Source of the DNA: Armatimonadota bacterium
Lineage (GTDB): Bacteria > Armatimonadota > Fimbriimonadia > Fimbriimonadales > Fimbriimonadaceae
NCBI GenBank assembly: GCA_023423495.1
Contig: JAFAFM010000279.1
Span: 1 to 5,417 of the forward strand
Direction of reading: 5' to 3'
DNA: 5,417 bases
Shown here: piece after piece, positions 5,150 through 5,417 of the stretch
Numbering within the stretch: the first letter of the stretch is position 1
How the letters are laid out: every line of letters starts with the position of its first letter
The notes under the pieces: generated by a model
The model's database searches: none
The model's input: only the letters and a program-made list of their open reading frames with translations
What the model was told of the DNA's origin: nothing
Program-made: the position numbers and the translations under genes

Positions 5150-5417
5150 AGAACAGCCAGTCCAAAATCCTCGTGATGATTCCTCGGCGCTGGCGGTCAG
5201 CGGCCAGACCCTTGCCGAGATTGGTGATACGAGCTTCCGCAACGCGCTCGCTAAGGACGGTGTTGTCGGCCCTGACGTCGTCTTCCCGGACCAAGCCTGT
5301 GAAGGTGATCGTCTGTTCTTCCCGGTTAATCTTGATTTGGCGGGTCCCCTCTACGAGCATCGCGCCATTCGGCAAAACTTGCTTCACGATGACGGAGACT
5401 TTCGCGGTGAATTTGCC
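5148..5417 (-). CDS. flgH: Flagellar L-ring protein FlgH, C-terminal part (start outside the window)
   Basis: FlgH is an outer-membrane lipoprotein that forms the L-ring around the flagellar rod. Only the last 89 residues are visible; the frame is open to the right edge, so signal peptide, lipobox and N-terminal half lie beyond it. Recognisable family parts are FTAKVSVIVKQVLPNGAMLVEGT (3-25 of the fragment), the QIKINREEQTITFTGLVR beta stretch at 27-44, and the terminal block DNTVLSERVAEARITNLGKG (51-70) with the closing GIITRILDWLF. These align well by eye with the E. coli C-terminus, which has the equivalents [21 protein letters not shown] and [20 protein letters not shown]. The TAG stop (5148-5150) forms the first bases of TAGGAG, the flgI ribosome binding site, so the two genes are tightly linked. 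A GTG at 5387 is internal and not a start. Confidence 0.95.
   Translation of the reverse strand, partial: GKFTAKVSVIVKQVLPNGAMLVEGTRQIKINREEQTITFTGLVREDDVRADNTVLSERVAEARITNLGKGLAADRQRRGIITRILDWLF

Noticed and set aside
5138..5242. Longer flgI reading frame starting inside flgH.
   Set aside because: The added 35 residues overlap the well-conserved FlgH C-terminus and would place the signal peptide internally; the ATG at 5137 has a clear ribosome binding site.

Overview
The window is one densely packed flagellar gene cluster, all on the minus strand. In transcription order (right to left) it holds: the 3' end of flgH (L-ring), flgI (P-ring), a single-domain flgJ-type rod-binding protein, flgN (export chaperone), flgK and flgL (hook-filament junction), fliW and csrA (post-transcriptional flagellin control), and the first 39 codons of a membrane protein that runs off the left edge. 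The only gap above 13 bases is the 47-base fliW-csrA spacer. Two junctions are 4-base ATGA overlaps. Everything looks like one polycistronic unit whose promoter and terminator both lie outside the window. I see no RNA gene, mobile element, CRISPR array or plus-strand gene.

The organism is a motile bacterium with an outer membrane, because FlgH and FlgI form the L and P rings needed only by diderm flagella. It is unlikely to be an enteric-type gammaproteobacterium: flgN-flgK-flgL-fliW-csrA is the order known from Bacillus subtilis, and FliW is absent from enterics. Combining that block with flgH-flgI-flgJ points to a less-studied diderm phylum (for example Armatimonadota, Planctomycetota, Acidobacteriota or a deltaproteobacterial-type lineage). 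The sequence alone does not let me choose among these. Base composition looks moderately GC-rich and even throughout, with no sign of a transferred segment.

The genes form an assembly sequence. FlgH and FlgI build the bushing through the outer membrane and peptidoglycan, and the FlgJ-type protein assists rod assembly. FlgN escorts FlgK and FlgL to the export gate, and these cap the hook and receive the filament. FliW and CsrA then tie flagellin translation to completion of the hook. The most interesting local signal is a small hairpin in the csrA leader that presents an ACGGAG hexaloop overlapping the Shine-Dalgarno sequence, which is the classic form of a CsrA binding site and suggests autoregulation. 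Other points of note are an extra charged segment at the mature N-terminus of FlgI, the lack of cysteine in every protein of the window (including FlgI, where the enteric protein has a disulfide), and an unrecognised membrane protein where B. subtilis has flagellin. I found no wholly new system; this is a conserved flagellar locus with a few unusual details.
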